Positions 10,966 to 23,029 are shown, numbered from the stretch's first letter. The stretch is 64,000 nt of DNA from Cerrena zonata (GCA_038087015.1 JASBNA010000099.1:48249-112248), one strand, 5' to 3'. Numbers and translations are program-made. Notes: generated by a model from the sequence alone, not told the origin.

Positions 10966-11855
10966 CGTACAAGTTACAGTGTTGAGAGTAGGAACGCTGA
11001 ACACGCCCGTTCTGGCTTCAAACATATATCGCGTTTGTCCACGTGATCGTGTCCTCTTTTCGCTTAAAGCTTTTGTCCGGGTTTCATTGTTTTCGTAAGA
11101 TCAATGTCTTCAGATGGTATTCTCTCAAACTGCAGGAAGTCCTAACTGATTTTGAGATCCATATCCTTACTATTATCACACTAGAAGTCAACACAAGAGA
11201 ACAATCCGATGTCAATTGGTGGAAAATCGAGAAATAAGTCCATGGTACAACGTGAAAATCCGGGGTATATATGAGCCAGAGTCAGAGTCCATGATACAAT
11301 AATCCAGTCCGAGTCCGAAACGAATCCATGAAAAAGAAAAAGAAAAAGAAACCGTAACCCAAACACGGCCAGACCAGCGTCCCAGTCTAGCCTCCTAACT
11401 CCATCGACATCTCTCCTACGGCTGATTGGGGTGATTGGTGACACTTGTGCACTGACCAGGGTCATTGCAGCTCCTCAACCAATGCAATATAGGGCGCGCT
11501 TTCTACATGCATCAGGCCATCACCGTCATCCAGAACAAGAATCCCCCAGCGCGCATGGGATCATCCTGAACTAGAGTAACTGTCGTGACAGCGGGAGTAC
11601 TCACCCGGCCTTATGTGTGCTGTGTCGGCAATGAAATTAAGTGGTGGGGGAGAGTTCGAATTGCGGATGGTGCGAATGAATATGAGCTCTGTGAGTAGAG
11701 CGATTCTATTCTGCAATGGAGGTAGATCTAAAAGACGAAGGCAAAGTTAATGAAATTCAAACAAGAGCTATAGTAACGATGCTCACCTCCTGGTTGCCGT
11801 CGTTCATCGTTAATTCTATCTCTGCCTTGTCCAACATGTACACCGAGTCATGTTC
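10966..11855. other. Intergenic stretch, possible small spliced minus-strand ORF
   Basis: No recognisable gene. On the minus strand there is an ATG frame at about 11841 (MLDKAEIELTMNDGNQE) followed by a good GTGAGC...TTTTAG intron and further open frames down to about 11470, but the frames do not join cleanly and nothing is recognisable. It could be the 3' UTR or read-through of the membrane protein gene upstream. Confidence 0.3.
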
Positions 11856-12773
11856 TTAGGTGTTTGAAGCTGACAGAGCCTCAGCCTGACGCTTAGCCTT
11901 CTGTTTAGCCCGTCGCTCTGATTTGGTGTTCCGTTTTCGTCTGGGAGAAGTGTCAACAACCTGTGGGATGACAGCCTGAGCCGAAGTCAATATCCGTATG
12001 AAAAGAATTGAGAGAAATTACTCACTTGTACTTGTATGTCCTTCGCTGCAGAATCCGAGGATCCAGGGTCAACTGGTTCATCCGTCTAGAGAGCGAAATA
12101 TGAGAAACTAAGATAAATAGAAAGAAAGAAGAAAACTTACAATCGACTCGACCAAATCGACGACAATAACTGGGACTCTCTCGCTCAGAAAGATCTTCGT
12201 CAGCATCATGATCACCATTCCAACTAGGAAGAGGCCGATCGTAAAGTAGAAGCGCAACGCAGTAGAGGGCGTCGCGCTCCGATGCTTGAGTGTGTGTCGG
12301 ACGAGGATCGGCTCGGAAGAGGACAGAAGAGTGCTGTCCTGAGAGTAGTTGCCGAGCGGAGTGTAGGACGCGCTGTCTGCCTGAATCAAAGACAGCGCAT
12401 GCATGCTCGCATTGAGGAGTTGAAGCTCGCGAGATGGAACATCGATGACTGATGGTGGGAGTACGACAGGTCGGAGGGCGAGGAGGCCGGGGATACCCCA
12501 AGCGCAGGTGTCGATAGTAGACTCGTTGATGACGACAGAGACGGCGGTGGTTTGGTTGACGGTAGAAGATTCGAGGGCCGAGGTGAGGAAGTAAGCAACC
12601 GTGGGGATGTCGAGGATGAGGCCGAATGTCGATTGAGAGTAGGTGGTAAGCGAAGAGTCGAATAGGGAGCTTACAACACTGGCGAGTGCGATGAACGCTT
12701 GGATGATAAGTACTAAGAACATGACCGGCAGTTTCTCTGAGGGTGAATGGGGCGGATATGTGCAAGACATCAT
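11856..12773 (-). CDS. Two-helix membrane protein, 270 aa, function unknown
   Basis: Exons 12773-12141, 12085-12026 and 11975-11856 (stop TAA), all phase 0. The N-terminus carries a hydrophobic segment (VMFLVLIIQAFIALASVVSS, about residues 17-36) that may act as signal anchor. A Thr/Ser-rich luminal or extracellular stretch with several N-x-S/T sites follows, then a second hydrophobic helix near residues 179-196 (FYFTIGLFLVGMVIMMLTKIF). The last exon encodes a short, strongly basic tail (SPRRKRNTKSERRAKQKAKR). Likely a small endomembrane or plasma-membrane protein with a cytosolic basic tail. Family not recognised. Confidence 0.7.
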
Positions 12774-13789
12774 CCAGAGGCGGCCCTATTTATGTCTTGG
12801 AACAAGCTGCACGTGAAGGTTTGTTTATTCGATGCACGTGAGGCGTTTGTTGATTGAGAATTTAGCTTCTTCTGAGAAGCCAGCTGAGATATTTCCTATT
12901 TGGGGTATAGACCTTCCTTATTTGGATATAAGTTTAGCGAGACTCGAGAGGTTAGCCGATGGCGTAGTGGATGCACGCTCGACCTACACCTACTTACCTC
13001 ACTCTATAACATATGCCGTTAGATTCGCATCGATTATACCATCCTGGAGGTACTATATAGGTGTTGCAAGTCGTAGTTCCTTAACAGTTGCTTGAATACA
13101 GTACCTTTTGCATTGAGCGCTTATGGCCAACATGTCAGCGACAAGATCATGAAAATATGCTTGAAGGCTCACACAGTACGATTCTGTCCTGAAGAATGTA
13201 ATCAGAGCCTTCCCTGTTATAACCTATGTATATATGAGGATTAACTCTCAGCTGCCAGTAGCTATGTGTCGGGGATTTATATCGTCAAAATCGGCGCGCG
13301 GTAAAGGTGTTGACGACATTGCGTAGATGTCAAATTGTGCATTAGTAAAGAAGTTAATCATGATACCATACGTCGACAACGTCGAATTGCGACGGTTCTG
13401 TTCCAATCAAGGTGGAAGTCGGAAGCTGAAATGACCAGAGCGCTTATAAGCCTCCTCTAAATATACAAAACACTACGCTAACCGCGCCTTTCCCTTCAAA
13501 TGCATGTCCATCTTCTCGGGCTGGACATACGACTAGCCCGAAAATTGAGGACTGAGTATCGAAATAAACGGCGGATAGTCAGTGGAAAAAGATGTAAACT
13601 AACTCGGGCTTTCATTCGCAGGTCTCCCGATCGGCCGAACCAAATGTTAGCCCCGTTGCGATTCAGACTGGGTTCCCATGTTCGACTTTTAACTTGTCAA
13701 CCTGAGGCCTCACCATTTCTCTCCTCGATTTACTCGATCATTTACTACTTCGTAGCCTTTGAGTTAGAAAGCTCATCGCTGGCACTACT
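12774..13789. other. Intergenic stretch
   Basis: About 1 kb between two divergently transcribed genes (membrane protein on minus, Ser-rich protein on plus). Presumably holds both promoters; no gene or repeat was recognised. Confidence 0.4.
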
Positions 13790-15047
13790 ATGGTTTCCCC
13801 ACTCGGCTGCGGCACTACCTCCAATGCAAAGACACTGCGTTCCACGCGTCCTAAATCAGCTGGCCCCTTAGCCAATTCATGGAACACCAATAGAACTAGT
13901 GTTTCTGTCTCTTGCACCTCTTCGGACTCGGGTAGCCGCAGGAAATCCCTGTTGGTAAGCGACTTCCCGATTCTATTATAATCTTATGACCAACATTAAC
14001 TACACAGGTCGCACGCAAACCATATGTATCCCCTCTGGTAAACAGAAGCTCTCTCAGACCGCTTGGGGCTCCGAGCTCGGATGATGATAACTACGACAGT
14101 GCCAACAGCAGCTCCTCTACTCTAGCTGATTCTATTCCTTTGAAACACCCTGCTGCTACTTCTAAATCTAAATCTACGACCAAGTCAGCCTCCCCTCCGA
14201 TAGCGAAAGTCTACTGTGACAGGGCTGTTCAGACCGAAATGGTGGAGAAAACTCTTATTCCCGCCTCTGTGACGTCTACGTCTATAGCACCTCTGCCTAT
14301 TCTTGCTCCAACCACAGTTGCCGCACTTGGGCGCATTCTTGGCTTGACCTCAACCTTTGTGCCCTCTCCCGTCCTTTCTCCTACCTTGGGTGCTTCTTCG
14401 CATGACAATATCACAACTATCCCAACTGCTAGTATTCGTCCATCGGAAGCTAAAGTCAAAGCTTGGCTATTCCATCAACAAAACGAGTTCTTGGCAACCA
14501 AGCAGCGTGTTATAACAGAGCTGAAATTCGGATCTAATCGCACGGGGGCAAAGAAAATACCAGCAAAAACTATCGAAGAACTCCCAGCTCCGTCCATCAA
14601 AAGACCTAAGGTATGTGTTATGCCGGGCATCAAGTCATGAAAAGGAATTTAATTGCCGCATAGAATAAAAGATATAGTCTTCCCAATATACAAACATCCC
14701 AAGTTCCCAGTCTCCCTTCCAGAGCTAAAACCATCTCATTCCGCACACCCATAACCACTACCAACATGACCACCTTCTTGATAGTGAGGTCAATACCGAC
14801 TCCTGTCCCTACCCAAATATCGACTCCGATTACGACAGGATCCTCCGAAAGCCCTATTCGGAATCTCAATGAACTAACTCAAGCCCGAACCACGGCCGAG
14901 GAAGTTCGAGCTAGACTCAAGCTGGGACTGACGCTATGTCCCTTACCTGAAGAAGAGAAGGAAAGGGTAAGTGAGAAAGGGTGGTACAAAGAACTGCAAA
15001 TGGCAAGGAGGGCTTCGATGAAGTCAAAACGATATTCAATTATTTAA
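13790..15047 (+). CDS. Ser/Thr/Pro-rich low-complexity protein, probably spliced
   Basis: First exon from ATG 13790 (MVSPLGCGTTSNAKTLRST). A GTAAGC...ACACAG intron (13955-14008) joins to a long frame running to about 14609. It contains a phosphorylatable Ser run (DSANSSSSTLADS), CDRAVQTEMVEK and a conserved-looking helix (SEAKVKAWLFHQQNEFLATKQRVITELKFG). After a further GTATGT donor, a second frame at 14766-15047 (RNLNELTQARTTAEEVRARLKLG...) could be the last exon, but its junction phase is unresolved. The helical segment plus disorder suggests a coiled-coil or cytoskeletal/regulatory protein. Function is unknown. Confidence 0.5.
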
Positions 15048-15148
15048 CCTTCTAACACATAGTCGTTCGAACTGCAAGGGCTCGTATATCACTGTCCTAT
15101 TGTACAGATGTAGTATTAGATCTTCATTCATCATCCTACACCGACATT

Positions 15149-17504
15149 CTATTTCTTCTTCTTTGCATGGCTCTGGTCAGAACACTCTATCCATTTCTCA
15201 GGTATGCCTTTTGAAACCAGCAAATTGGTAACGGCTTTAAGCTGTTTTCCTTGCACCATGATTTCTAATTCGTTTGCCTTGCCCGGGAGCGGGGTCACTG
15301 TACACAAGTCAGAATACGAAAGCTTAGTAAGTACACAAGACATACCAGCGGTGGAGCTAGCGCATAGTTTCCGAAGTTCTTCTGCTATCTCCTCTGCCTT
15401 TAAGAAATACGATTCGAAACCTGTGATCAGTGTGGCGGCTTTGCGTCCTTGGCGAAGTTTGACGATGACCGAGATGGGCTTGACGGGGCCTTTCCTATTC
15501 ATTCACACAGAGATATCATTTTGAGTGGACGAGATTGTATGAGTGTAAAACATCCATACTTTCGTACTGGATCTTTCCCATCCACTCTAACCTCGTGCCA
15601 ACTTTGCATATGGTCCTTGATCCTTTTCAAGGTTTCTTCGCGTTTCAGGAATTCAGGTGGATTTCCGTTCTTGCTTGATACAGCGGACAAAAGCGTAGTG
15701 TCTTCACCGACGTTGATATATTGCTGCTCTTGTGTATTAACGAGCTGCTTGGAAGACACATAATCATTGAATATCTCTTTGATATCTTGGGCGGTATACA
15801 TAACGGAAGTACTTCGAACGTGATTGTCAGCACATCTCAGGTGACTATTTCGAGAAGAATGGACATACTCTTTCTCAGCAGCGACAAACCATGGTACGGT
15901 CGTTCCAAAAGGTTTCCAGAGTTCGATAAGTTCAATTTCGCCTTTCTTCTTCTCTTCCGCCTCCTTTTCCTTTCGTTCGCGCTCTTCGGCTTTCTCGCGC
16001 TTGGCCTCTGCATTCTGAACCGTCCCATGGGATTTATGGCCTAAAACAGCTGGATGTGTTGCGTACACAGCTAATAAAAAATAGGGAATCATTCTAGATA
16101 TACTATAAGCCCGAAGGCTAATGAGACTTACCTGTAATGAGAACATCTCCTTTACTTTCCTTGAGCTTCAATAAACCCTCCTTAGCGCTTGCTTTCAGGA
16201 AGTTCTTCACAGATTTGTGAGTCGAATGTTTGATGTCCATTCCACTGGCATCTGCAAATATTTTTAGCCACCAAACTCCTACATAAAATACACCTATAAT
16301 TACCCGCAAGTCCGTTTGTGCCAACTGCAAACGCTGGTCGAGCTGGGAGGACATAGGTAGACCAAAATGTGGATGCGGGTATTGGGAAAGAGGATGGTGG
16401 TAAAGTTGAAAGTGTATCTTGTATCGCTTGAAGAAGTGCATTACGTAGACAGTGCGAGACGTCTGTAGAATACAAAAGAATGAGAACCAGAATGTAGCTT
16501 TCAAAAAGATACCAACCTTCTGGTGTCAAAACTGCCAACGTCGAACTTGACGGCTCAGATCCATCATCGTTTGAGTGTACTTGAGCTCCACTCGAAGAAG
16601 CAGGGGCATTCTCGCTTGTTGCAACATCAGGAGTTCCGGCAGTATCATTATGTGTTTCTTCGACATCGGATGCGGTAATGACTCTCGGTTCGGGAGCGTC
16701 ACCTTTCTTCCCCAGATCCCACAAATGGTCCTTCCACGTGTGCAGAACCACGACAGCTTTCCCTTTGACATCATCTCCTTGATCTGACCTGTCCAGTGCT
16801 TCGCTATTCACAGCCATTCGACCGACTGCAAGAGGAGGTCCAAGTTTAGGGAATTGATGATACTGAGTGATCGAAACCAGCTGGTTCGGTTGGAGATTAG
16901 GAGAGTGTTGAATGACTTCCTTAGTAGGAGTTAATGTCACCCAAGGTCGAATAGGCGAAAGAGGACAGATAGAACTGACCGCCTGGTATCATGAGATCGG
17001 CTCCTCCAACGAGTTTGGGGACGACTGCTGAAGGCGTTGAGAGAAATGGGAGTAGATCTTGGTGTTTCCATAGCGTATAGACTAATGATAATGTTCAGGC
17101 TGGAGGCTCGGGTATGATTCAGAAGGTTCCTACTCACCAGTGGGGATCATATCGTCCGACCCCTTCCCGATGGTAAACCATAATGGGTCACCTTCTGGTG
17201 ATAGATACGCGACCTATCAATATGTTTGGCCATGTTAAATAGCCTTCAAAATACCAGCTCAAACATCACGTACCCCATGCTCATCAACGTGAGTACTGAA
17301 TTTCTGACTCAACAGCCCCTCGGGGACTAAAAGGTCCCCAAGTTCGACCGGCAAAGAGTACGTCTCAATAACTCTTAGCCTGAGTTTTCTTCGCTCTGAA
17401 GTCCTTATGGGAGCTGACAACTGAGATCAATTCCAGGAACTTCGTCGGGTGGGGGAAAAGAGCTTACCTGTCGTCTTTAGATCAGCTAGAGGTTTCTTGA
17501 ACAT
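15149..17504 (-). CDS. TMA64: Translation initiation factor eIF2D (ligatin/Tma64 homologue)
   Basis: Multi-exon minus-strand gene from MFKKPLADLKTT (17504) to HAKKKK (15149), with about ten short introns. Domain order fits eIF2D: N-terminal DUF1947-like region (RKLRLRVIETYSLPVELG) and PUA domain with GGADLMIPGV (join through a GTCAGT...GGAAG intron), LVSITQYHQFPKLGPPLAVG and VVVLHTWKDHLWDLG. A winged-helix/SWIB-like middle follows (MDIKHSTHKSVKNFLKA), and the C-terminal SUI1/eIF1-like domain (VIVKLRQGRKAATLITGFESYF...SKGIPEKWIE). eIF2D binds ribosomes and helps deliver or release tRNA during non-canonical initiation and post-termination recycling. A basic alanine-lysine-glutamate stretch (EAKRE...KEKEAEEKKKGE) is inserted between domains. 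All frames appear intact. Confidence 0.93.
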
Positions 17505-18122
17505 CACGTCTCCAGTAATGTATGTTCAGTTAGGCACAAGCACTAATTTGCCTAAAAGTGGCTCGGGAAAAGATGCTAGTACTAAGTAACAGAGCAGCCA
17601 CGATTGCAGGGCCACCCCCCCGGATGAGTTGATCGATCATATAAATCACTGACATCATGATCATACTTTTATTCAAATGTGATATAGACGGAGCAGTACT
17701 TGGAAATGATCCTTGATACAGCGATAAACTGGTCTTGAACAATTACTGGATGTTCACTGAGAGGTAAGATGACAGTGAATTACAAGTGTGGGTCGGGATG
17801 GTCAAGTTGAGGTTATAGCAGCTCAATTCGTTACTGGATTTCAATTTGTGCCCATTGCACATGAGATTTGACCCATACGGGTCCAGAAATTATCACATAT
17901 TTTCTAACCCAAATAGTAAGAAATAATCACTAACCTATTTCTATTACAAAGTACTGGCAGGTTCTGGTGGGTGGCACTTACGCCTTGAGCACATAATTTA
18001 TAAATGCCGATTTTAATATCAATAATATACTATCAAACAATATTTTGGGAAGATACTACCATAGTCGAGAGTTAAAGCGATTCTGGTTTCAAGAGATACC
18101 TCAAGGATCCAAACGAGGCATT
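17505..18122. other. Intergenic stretch
   Basis: AT-rich sequence between the 5' end of eIF2D and the 3' end of a secreted-protein gene. No gene or repeat recognised. Confidence 0.4.
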
Positions 18123-18963
18123 TTAGGAATGGTTGTTCATATCCCGGGGGTCCGTACCTATTAGAACGAGTCCCTAATGAGTTCAATGTTTGTGAATAAA
18201 TTGGCATGGTGACACTCACCACACGCGGTTTCGTGAGTGTCGAACACTACGTCATCGGTTGGAACTAACTTCGTGACTCTGGTACTGGTAAACCACTACA
18301 AAGACAAGGTGGTCAATAAGATTGGACTACGTGGAGAATTCGAAACCTCTTACGATGTAATGGTCGGAAACTCTCTTGCCGTAGTTCACTTGAACATTGC
18401 CGGCCTCGGAATGATGCATGACGCCAATGGTTTGTACTACTTGGCGTCCGGGGGATACGATGTATGTCGTAGAATTGCTTGTGGTGACCTGTGTAGATTC
18501 CTCTGTGCTGAATCCACCGCCACCGATATCGATACCTTCGATATTGAGATTAAAGGTTGCACTCGCGGTGTAAGAGACTGAGGAGGTCTTTGAGCCCCCG
18601 ACTGTGACCGTGATAGGCTGGGTTCCGCCACCACAGCTAATGACGCCTCATTAATGAAAGAGACCAACACAAAAACTGGGAACGTACTTGAGCTGAGGGT
18701 CGCTTACAACTGACCAAACACGTTCGTCAGGGTTGATGACTGTGTTAATAAGAGTACACTTGTCGGCTCTCCTGATATTCGGAGAACCTGGTGCCAAAGT
18801 GTTAGTTAGAGGGTTTTGAAAGAGGTGGTAGTACCTTACCTGCGGCACCGGGACACGAAAGAAGGAGGTCCTGGTCGTTTACACTGACGTCATCTCGGAG
18901 GAAGTTGGGAAACGCAAAGGATTGGCCAAGAAGAGAGAAGAGAACGAAAGTAGCGGCTAACAT
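18123..18963 (-). CDS. Secreted protein with signal peptide, function unknown
   Basis: Starts MLAATFVLFSLLGQSFAFPN, a clear signal peptide with likely cleavage after SFA. About six short exons follow. Readable pieces, in order, are SVNDQDLLLSCPGAAG, NIRRADKCTLINTVINPDE, a Gly/Ser/Thr-rich beta-like core (VISCGGGTQPITVTVGGSKT, IEGIDIGGGGFSTEESTQ, YIVSPGRQVVQTIGVM) and WFTSTRVTKLVPTDDVVFD, then HETACGTDPRDMNNHS and a stop (18123-18125). The final intron (GTGAGT...TAATAG) gives an exact phase-1 join. Repeated beta strands and few cysteines suggest a small beta-sandwich extracellular protein. An in-frame ATG upstream is possible, but this one gives the best signal peptide. Family not recognised. 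Confidence 0.7.
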
Positions 18964-19594
18964 ATTGAATGCGTTTAAACGAATGGAATGTTTGACAGAG
19001 CGAGAAAGGAAGAAAAGGGGGAATAACAATGTTTGCATTGCTTCACTCATTTTGAAGCCCCTTTATACGCAACTTGAACAGCAGTGCAGATTCATTGTAT
19101 GATTACCGAAACATACCAAATGCTTGTGGCCACAAGGGATACTTATCCTGCTGATCGGTCTATATCCTTCTATAGCGTACTCCAGCTCGGCATAAGATCC
19201 ATCAATGTGGCATTGATGCGTATCCAAGTTATTGAAAAGAGGGTGTACAACTTGTCGAGAAAACTAGAAGATCATTGATGGGTCAATCTTCGTTGTTATG
19301 AAGACATTTGGGTGGCATTGGCTGCTATGTAAGAAGAATCCCGACAAATACTGAAGAACGGTTACGGGGTCTTTGTCAATGAGCACCGTGAATTGAATAG
19401 AAATATACCACTCGCAATGACAGGTTTCGTACGGTCCGACCGCATAATTGAAGTAATAGATGGTATCCATAATACAAGTGCCAAGAGTTCATTATCCAAC
19501 TTCCCCACAATGCGTGACGGTTCTCCATCAACCTTCCTCGAGTGCGCCTCAGCCCGACAGAATGATGAGGAAGACCTCATATATATACCAGAAG

Positions 19595-20164
19595 CTATTC
19601 GTAAAACGTTCCTTGTGGCCTAGGGTCTGGTATTCGATCACCTTGTTTTGTCTTCTGTTCCTTCTCCCAAGCATTGAAATTGGAGAGTGCGATCGAGTCT
19701 ACAGCCTGGAGATCAATCAGATCCCAGAGAATGACCTCAGACCAGAACCTGCATCCCTCTCCATTGCGGTCAAATTCATACTGATATCTTTTCCTATCCT
19801 CAAGGATGAAGTCGAGGATGCGACCAGCCGGGAGAGGAGCACTGAGATTACACTCCCATGAGATGACATGAGGCTCGGTCGGATAGGGAGATGATTCCGA
19901 TTCGACTGCGAGCTGGCCGCGTGTTACAATTGGAGAGTTCTCAAGTAAGTATGGGTTGAGATTCAAGCGAATCGATTTTTGATTGGCAAAGACGAGGGAG
20001 ACGTGAAAGTGATAGACTGAGTCAGGGGGATTACCAGGGATGACAGCAATGCCTATTATCCTCATTTTAACAACAAGACAGGCAAGATCCTTGTCATCGA
20101 GATGGGTTTGGACAATAGAGTCGCGGGCAGGAATTGGTGGCATCTGTGCAGAATGACATGTCAT
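19595..20164 (-). CDS. DUF7770-like fungal protein, 189 aa
   Basis: Single long frame containing LACLVVKMRIIGIAVIPGN, VYHFHVSLVFANQKSIRLNL and the motif GEGCRFWSEVILWDLIDL. The 'GxGCRFW' signature with preceding strands is what I associate with the fungal DUF7770 family, but this assignment is from memory of the pattern. The start is uncertain: ATGs at residues 1 and 8 are both possible, and a TTTCAG acceptor about 30 nt upstream could add an exon. It lies just outside the left copy of the inverted duplication's non-coding transcript. A decayed homologue in inverted orientation occurs at about 45.84-46.32 kb. Confidence 0.6.
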   Translation of the reverse strand: MTCHSAQMPPIPARDSIVQTHLDDKDLACLVVKMRIIGIAVIPGNPPDSVYHFHVSLVFANQKSIRLNLNPYLLENSPIVTRGQLAVESESSPYPTEPHVISWECNLSAPLPAGRILDFILEDRKRYQYEFDRNGEGCRFWSEVILWDLIDLQAVDSIALSNFNAWEKEQKTKQGDRIPDPRPQGTFYE

Positions 20165-20509
20165 GACACAGGACGACGGATGTCTGAAACATGTGCAAAC
20201 ACTTACCAGTATGTCGACAGGTCTAGTCGATCCCTAAAAGAGACAGTACTAGGTCGCACGTCTGAATAGCTGGAAGCAGAAAGATCAGGCTCAAGCTGCC
20301 AAATAAAACTAATGATAGTCGAATACGGGTTCAAGTTGGATCGCACTGCAGTGACTGAGAGTCTAGCATAGTTGGGCGTCTGGGGAAGTCATTGCCATTT
20401 TGAGACACATGATGATAAATCTGGTAATTTGAAGTATCCTGATATTGTATTTTCGTGCTAGGGAACCTGGCCATAGAGGCTCAGATTCATACGGAAGTCA
20501 AGAGACTCT

Positions 20510-20521
20510 GCTTACGTAAGC
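20510..20521. repeat. 12-bp palindrome GCTTACGTAAGC at the end of unit L
   Basis: Perfect palindrome GCTTACGTAAGC. The same 12-mer ends unit R (41237-41248), and a one-base variant GCTTACGTAATC ends unit S (45506-45517), so its position relative to the units is conserved. The TTACGTAA core is a bZIP-type binding site; a regulatory role is inference. Confidence 0.6.
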
Positions 20522-20884
20522 AGCATGTAGCAATAAGAAATAGGTAATCTTCTGGAATGCTTCATCCGCATTAGACAAAGTACAAAGAGGATTTGATTTG
20601 ACCAACCCAAGTCCGAAGGTTCAGATGGAACGAAAAAACAACAAACCAGGACATCCGGTCGCGACTACGGAGCCCCAGCTGTGTGTGTTCCATCATACGA
20701 GGAACCAACCATGCGAATCGGCACATGGTAGACTTGGGAGGTAGGGAGAGGTGGGTATACAACGGAACAAGAGACAAATAGGACCAAAGAGAATTGTGAA
20801 ACATCCGACCGCAACCAAAAAACATATGAACCATAAACCTCAACAGAAAACAGCAAAAACCAACTCCTTCCAACGGGATCCATC

Positions 20885-21275
20885 GAGTTTGGGGTGGGAC
20901 GACGGGGACGGGGAAGGGGACGGGATGCTGGGTAGGGACGAGGGGAGAGCCTACAGTTAAATATTCAAAAGGTTGGAAATATTATCAGCACCGTTGTTTT
21001 AGAATAAGCAAATGAAGATAAAACAAGTAACATCACCAAGTTTACTTCAGGCTCAGGGAGGACGGGGACGGGGACGGGGACGGGGACGGAGATGACGGGT
21101 CGGATAGAAGTGGAAGCCTATAATTAGATGTTCAGGGGGTTGGAACCATTATTAGCACCGTTGTTGTAGAATAAGGGAACGAAGATAAATCAAGCAACAT
21201 CACCAAAATTTCACTAAAGCGATCTTCTCTCGGGTGGGACGGGGACGGGGACGACGGGGAAGGGGGGTTGGGCAG
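20885..21275. repeat. Dispersed GGGGAC hexamer tracts with ~160-nt degenerate units (left arm)
   Basis: Short runs of GGGGAC (about 20905-20925, 21062-21090, 21238-21262) are separated by similar ~160-nt blocks that share ATTATCAGCACCGTTGTT-like and AAATATCAC/AACATCACCAA-like sequence. The same pattern occurs in the right arm on the opposite strand as GTCCCC. Confidence 0.7.
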
Positions 21276-22508
21276 CTACAGAAACTCGGTGTTCAAACAT
21301 TATCAGCACTGCACCACGAAATATCAAAGAAGGAGAGGCTGAATTGTACTCAATAAGACGGCTGATTCTAGAAGACGAAATCCCAGGGTTCTACTCAGCA
21401 GCTCCCAATATCCTCCAGCGAACTTGTATCCTTCGAACTCCGACGAGATGAGATTCAAAGAGGGTGTCGGCAGTGGAGATTGGTGATTGAGTGATCTAAG
21501 AGATAGGACGATGCTCAAGAGATAGTCAGCAAAACTGTATTAATGACAAAAACAGAAGATGACGGATGTATGGCGGAGTCCCAGGATCTTCGGGATCATG
21601 ACTTCCTCCCCTGACACTCTACCGTTCACCCGCCTCGATCAGATGGAAATCACTCGCCTTTTCATTGTGAATTTCGGATTTGGAGAGACGGTTGGTTGAC
21701 CTAAGAAAGTAGCTTAAGATGCGTCAGCAAACTGGTATAGAAAGTGCGGAGACAGTGGCAAAGCATCAACATCGGAGGTCATGACTCCCCTCAGCCGACA
21801 CTCTGCAGGAGTAGAGTAAGGTACTCGCCTTTTATTGTGCCCATCAAATATTGCTGTGGTATAGTGATGACCTAGGAAACATAAAGGGGTATTAGCATGC
21901 TTGAACAAAATAGACGAAACGATAGCCAGCAGGTGATAGACAGAATTCCAACGTCCTCGGGTCATGACTTCCTCCTTCGAGACTCTGCAATACAGCTGCC
22001 TGTCTAATGGAAAAGGACTTGCCTGTGAATTATATTATTATCCTTGTCCTTCAAAGTTGACCTAGGAACTCAAAGACGATATGTCAGCAAACTGATATCG
22101 AAAGCGCCAACAGAGCATCAACGTCGGGGTTCATGACTCCCCTCGGCTGACACTCTGCAGGAATAAAGTGAAGCACTCGCCTTTAGATGCATATCATCAA
22201 AATCCTACTCTAGGTTCGGTGGGACGCGGGAGGGGATCGGACGCCAGTGGCTGGGATCTAGCTCAGAGGGGAGAAATCCTACGGTCAGCCGCAAATAGGT
22301 TCCGAGAGAAGAAGGAAAGAAGAGAAGTGCATGTCCGCAAGACATCTCGCACTATCGTATCCGTAACACAAGAATCCAAATGTCCGAGCATAAGAGTCCG
22401 TATCAAAAGTCCATAATGTCCATAACAGAAGGAAAGAAAGGGGAGAAAGGGAAAAAGTAACAAATTGAGGGACAGTTCGGTCATCGAAAGAAGCAGCCAG
22501 TGAATCAT

Positions 22509-22895
22509 CTAATAGACGTTCCCAGGAAGTTCAGAGTCCAACCGAACAAATTCCCAAATTGCAGCCCACTTGGCTTGAATCGCATTCACCTCCTCGATCT
22601 CAAAGCCCTCATTGCGACGCTTAATGTGATTGGTCTCCTGCGCCTCTTTCAGAGAAACAAGCTTTAGTGACTGCGCCTGTCTGAACTCGACCACCTTATC
22701 CAGCAGCTCCAGGCTGCGATAGACGATCTCGGGCGACTTCTGAGCAACGCCGAGAGGGAGAAGACCGGGTCGCTGGTCGAGGGAAGTGAAGACGAAGGGG
22801 GCAGAGTACTCAGCTTGGGCCGGTACAGAGGGCTTTGGGACGAGCTTAACCTCAGCCTTCTGGACACGGCGAGCTTTGAAGAGGGTGAAAGGCAT
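22509..22895 (-). CDS. 128-aa protein, left copy of the duplicated gene, function unknown
   Basis: Single-exon ORF starting MPFTLFKARRVQKAEVKLVP and ending in SELPGNVY. It has a basic N-terminus, a Pro/Phe-rich middle (APFVFTSLDQRPGLLPLG), then a long helix-forming, charged C-terminal half (LELLDKVVEFRQAQSLKLVS, EIEEVNAIQAKWAAIWEF). There is no signal peptide or membrane segment. The right-arm copy (38898-39284) differs at four residues, all in the first 40. Both copies retain intact frames with a shared promoter and 5' leader, arguing that both are under selection or that the duplication is recent. No family recognised. Confidence 0.75.
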   Translation of the reverse strand: MPFTLFKARRVQKAEVKLVPKPSVPAQAEYSAPFVFTSLDQRPGLLPLGVAQKSPEIVYRSLELLDKVVEFRQAQSLKLVSLKEAQETNHIKRRNEGFEIEEVNAIQAKWAAIWEFVRLDSELPGNVY

Positions 22896-23029
22896 TGTGT
22901 TTGGTGTGTGGTAAGGGGTGGTAGGGTATGGTAGGTGTGTGGTAGGGTGTGGTAGGGTGTGTGGTATATGTGTGAATGTGATGGTAGGAAGGCAAGATGT
23001 TTTCTACCGTTCATGGTCCGCAGGGCGGG

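Larger units (their letters stand above)
20500..22508 (-). ncRNA. Unit L: multi-exon, apparently non-coding transcript region with four GC-AG introns
   Basis: Follows directly after the left 128-aa gene. Four introns are predicted on the minus strand: 22180-22062, 22022-21872, 21828-21701 and 21657-21496. Each has an AAG|GCGAGT or CAG|GCAAGT donor, a TGCTGAC/TGCTAAT-type branch site and a CTAG or CTTAG acceptor. The exons between them are 39, 43 and 43 nt. Each intron contains a hairpin with loop TCATGA (22110-22158, 21940-21988, 21758-21806, about 21572-21622). The unit ends with repeated GGGGAC-type tracts and a palindrome. Whether it is an independent transcript or a spliced 3' UTR of the 128-aa gene cannot be told from sequence alone. 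Confidence 0.6.

Noticed and set aside
12022..12765. 247-aa minus-strand ORF over the membrane protein
   Set aside because: A different frame of the same exon, His/Arg-rich and domainless; the membrane-protein frame gives exact intron phases.
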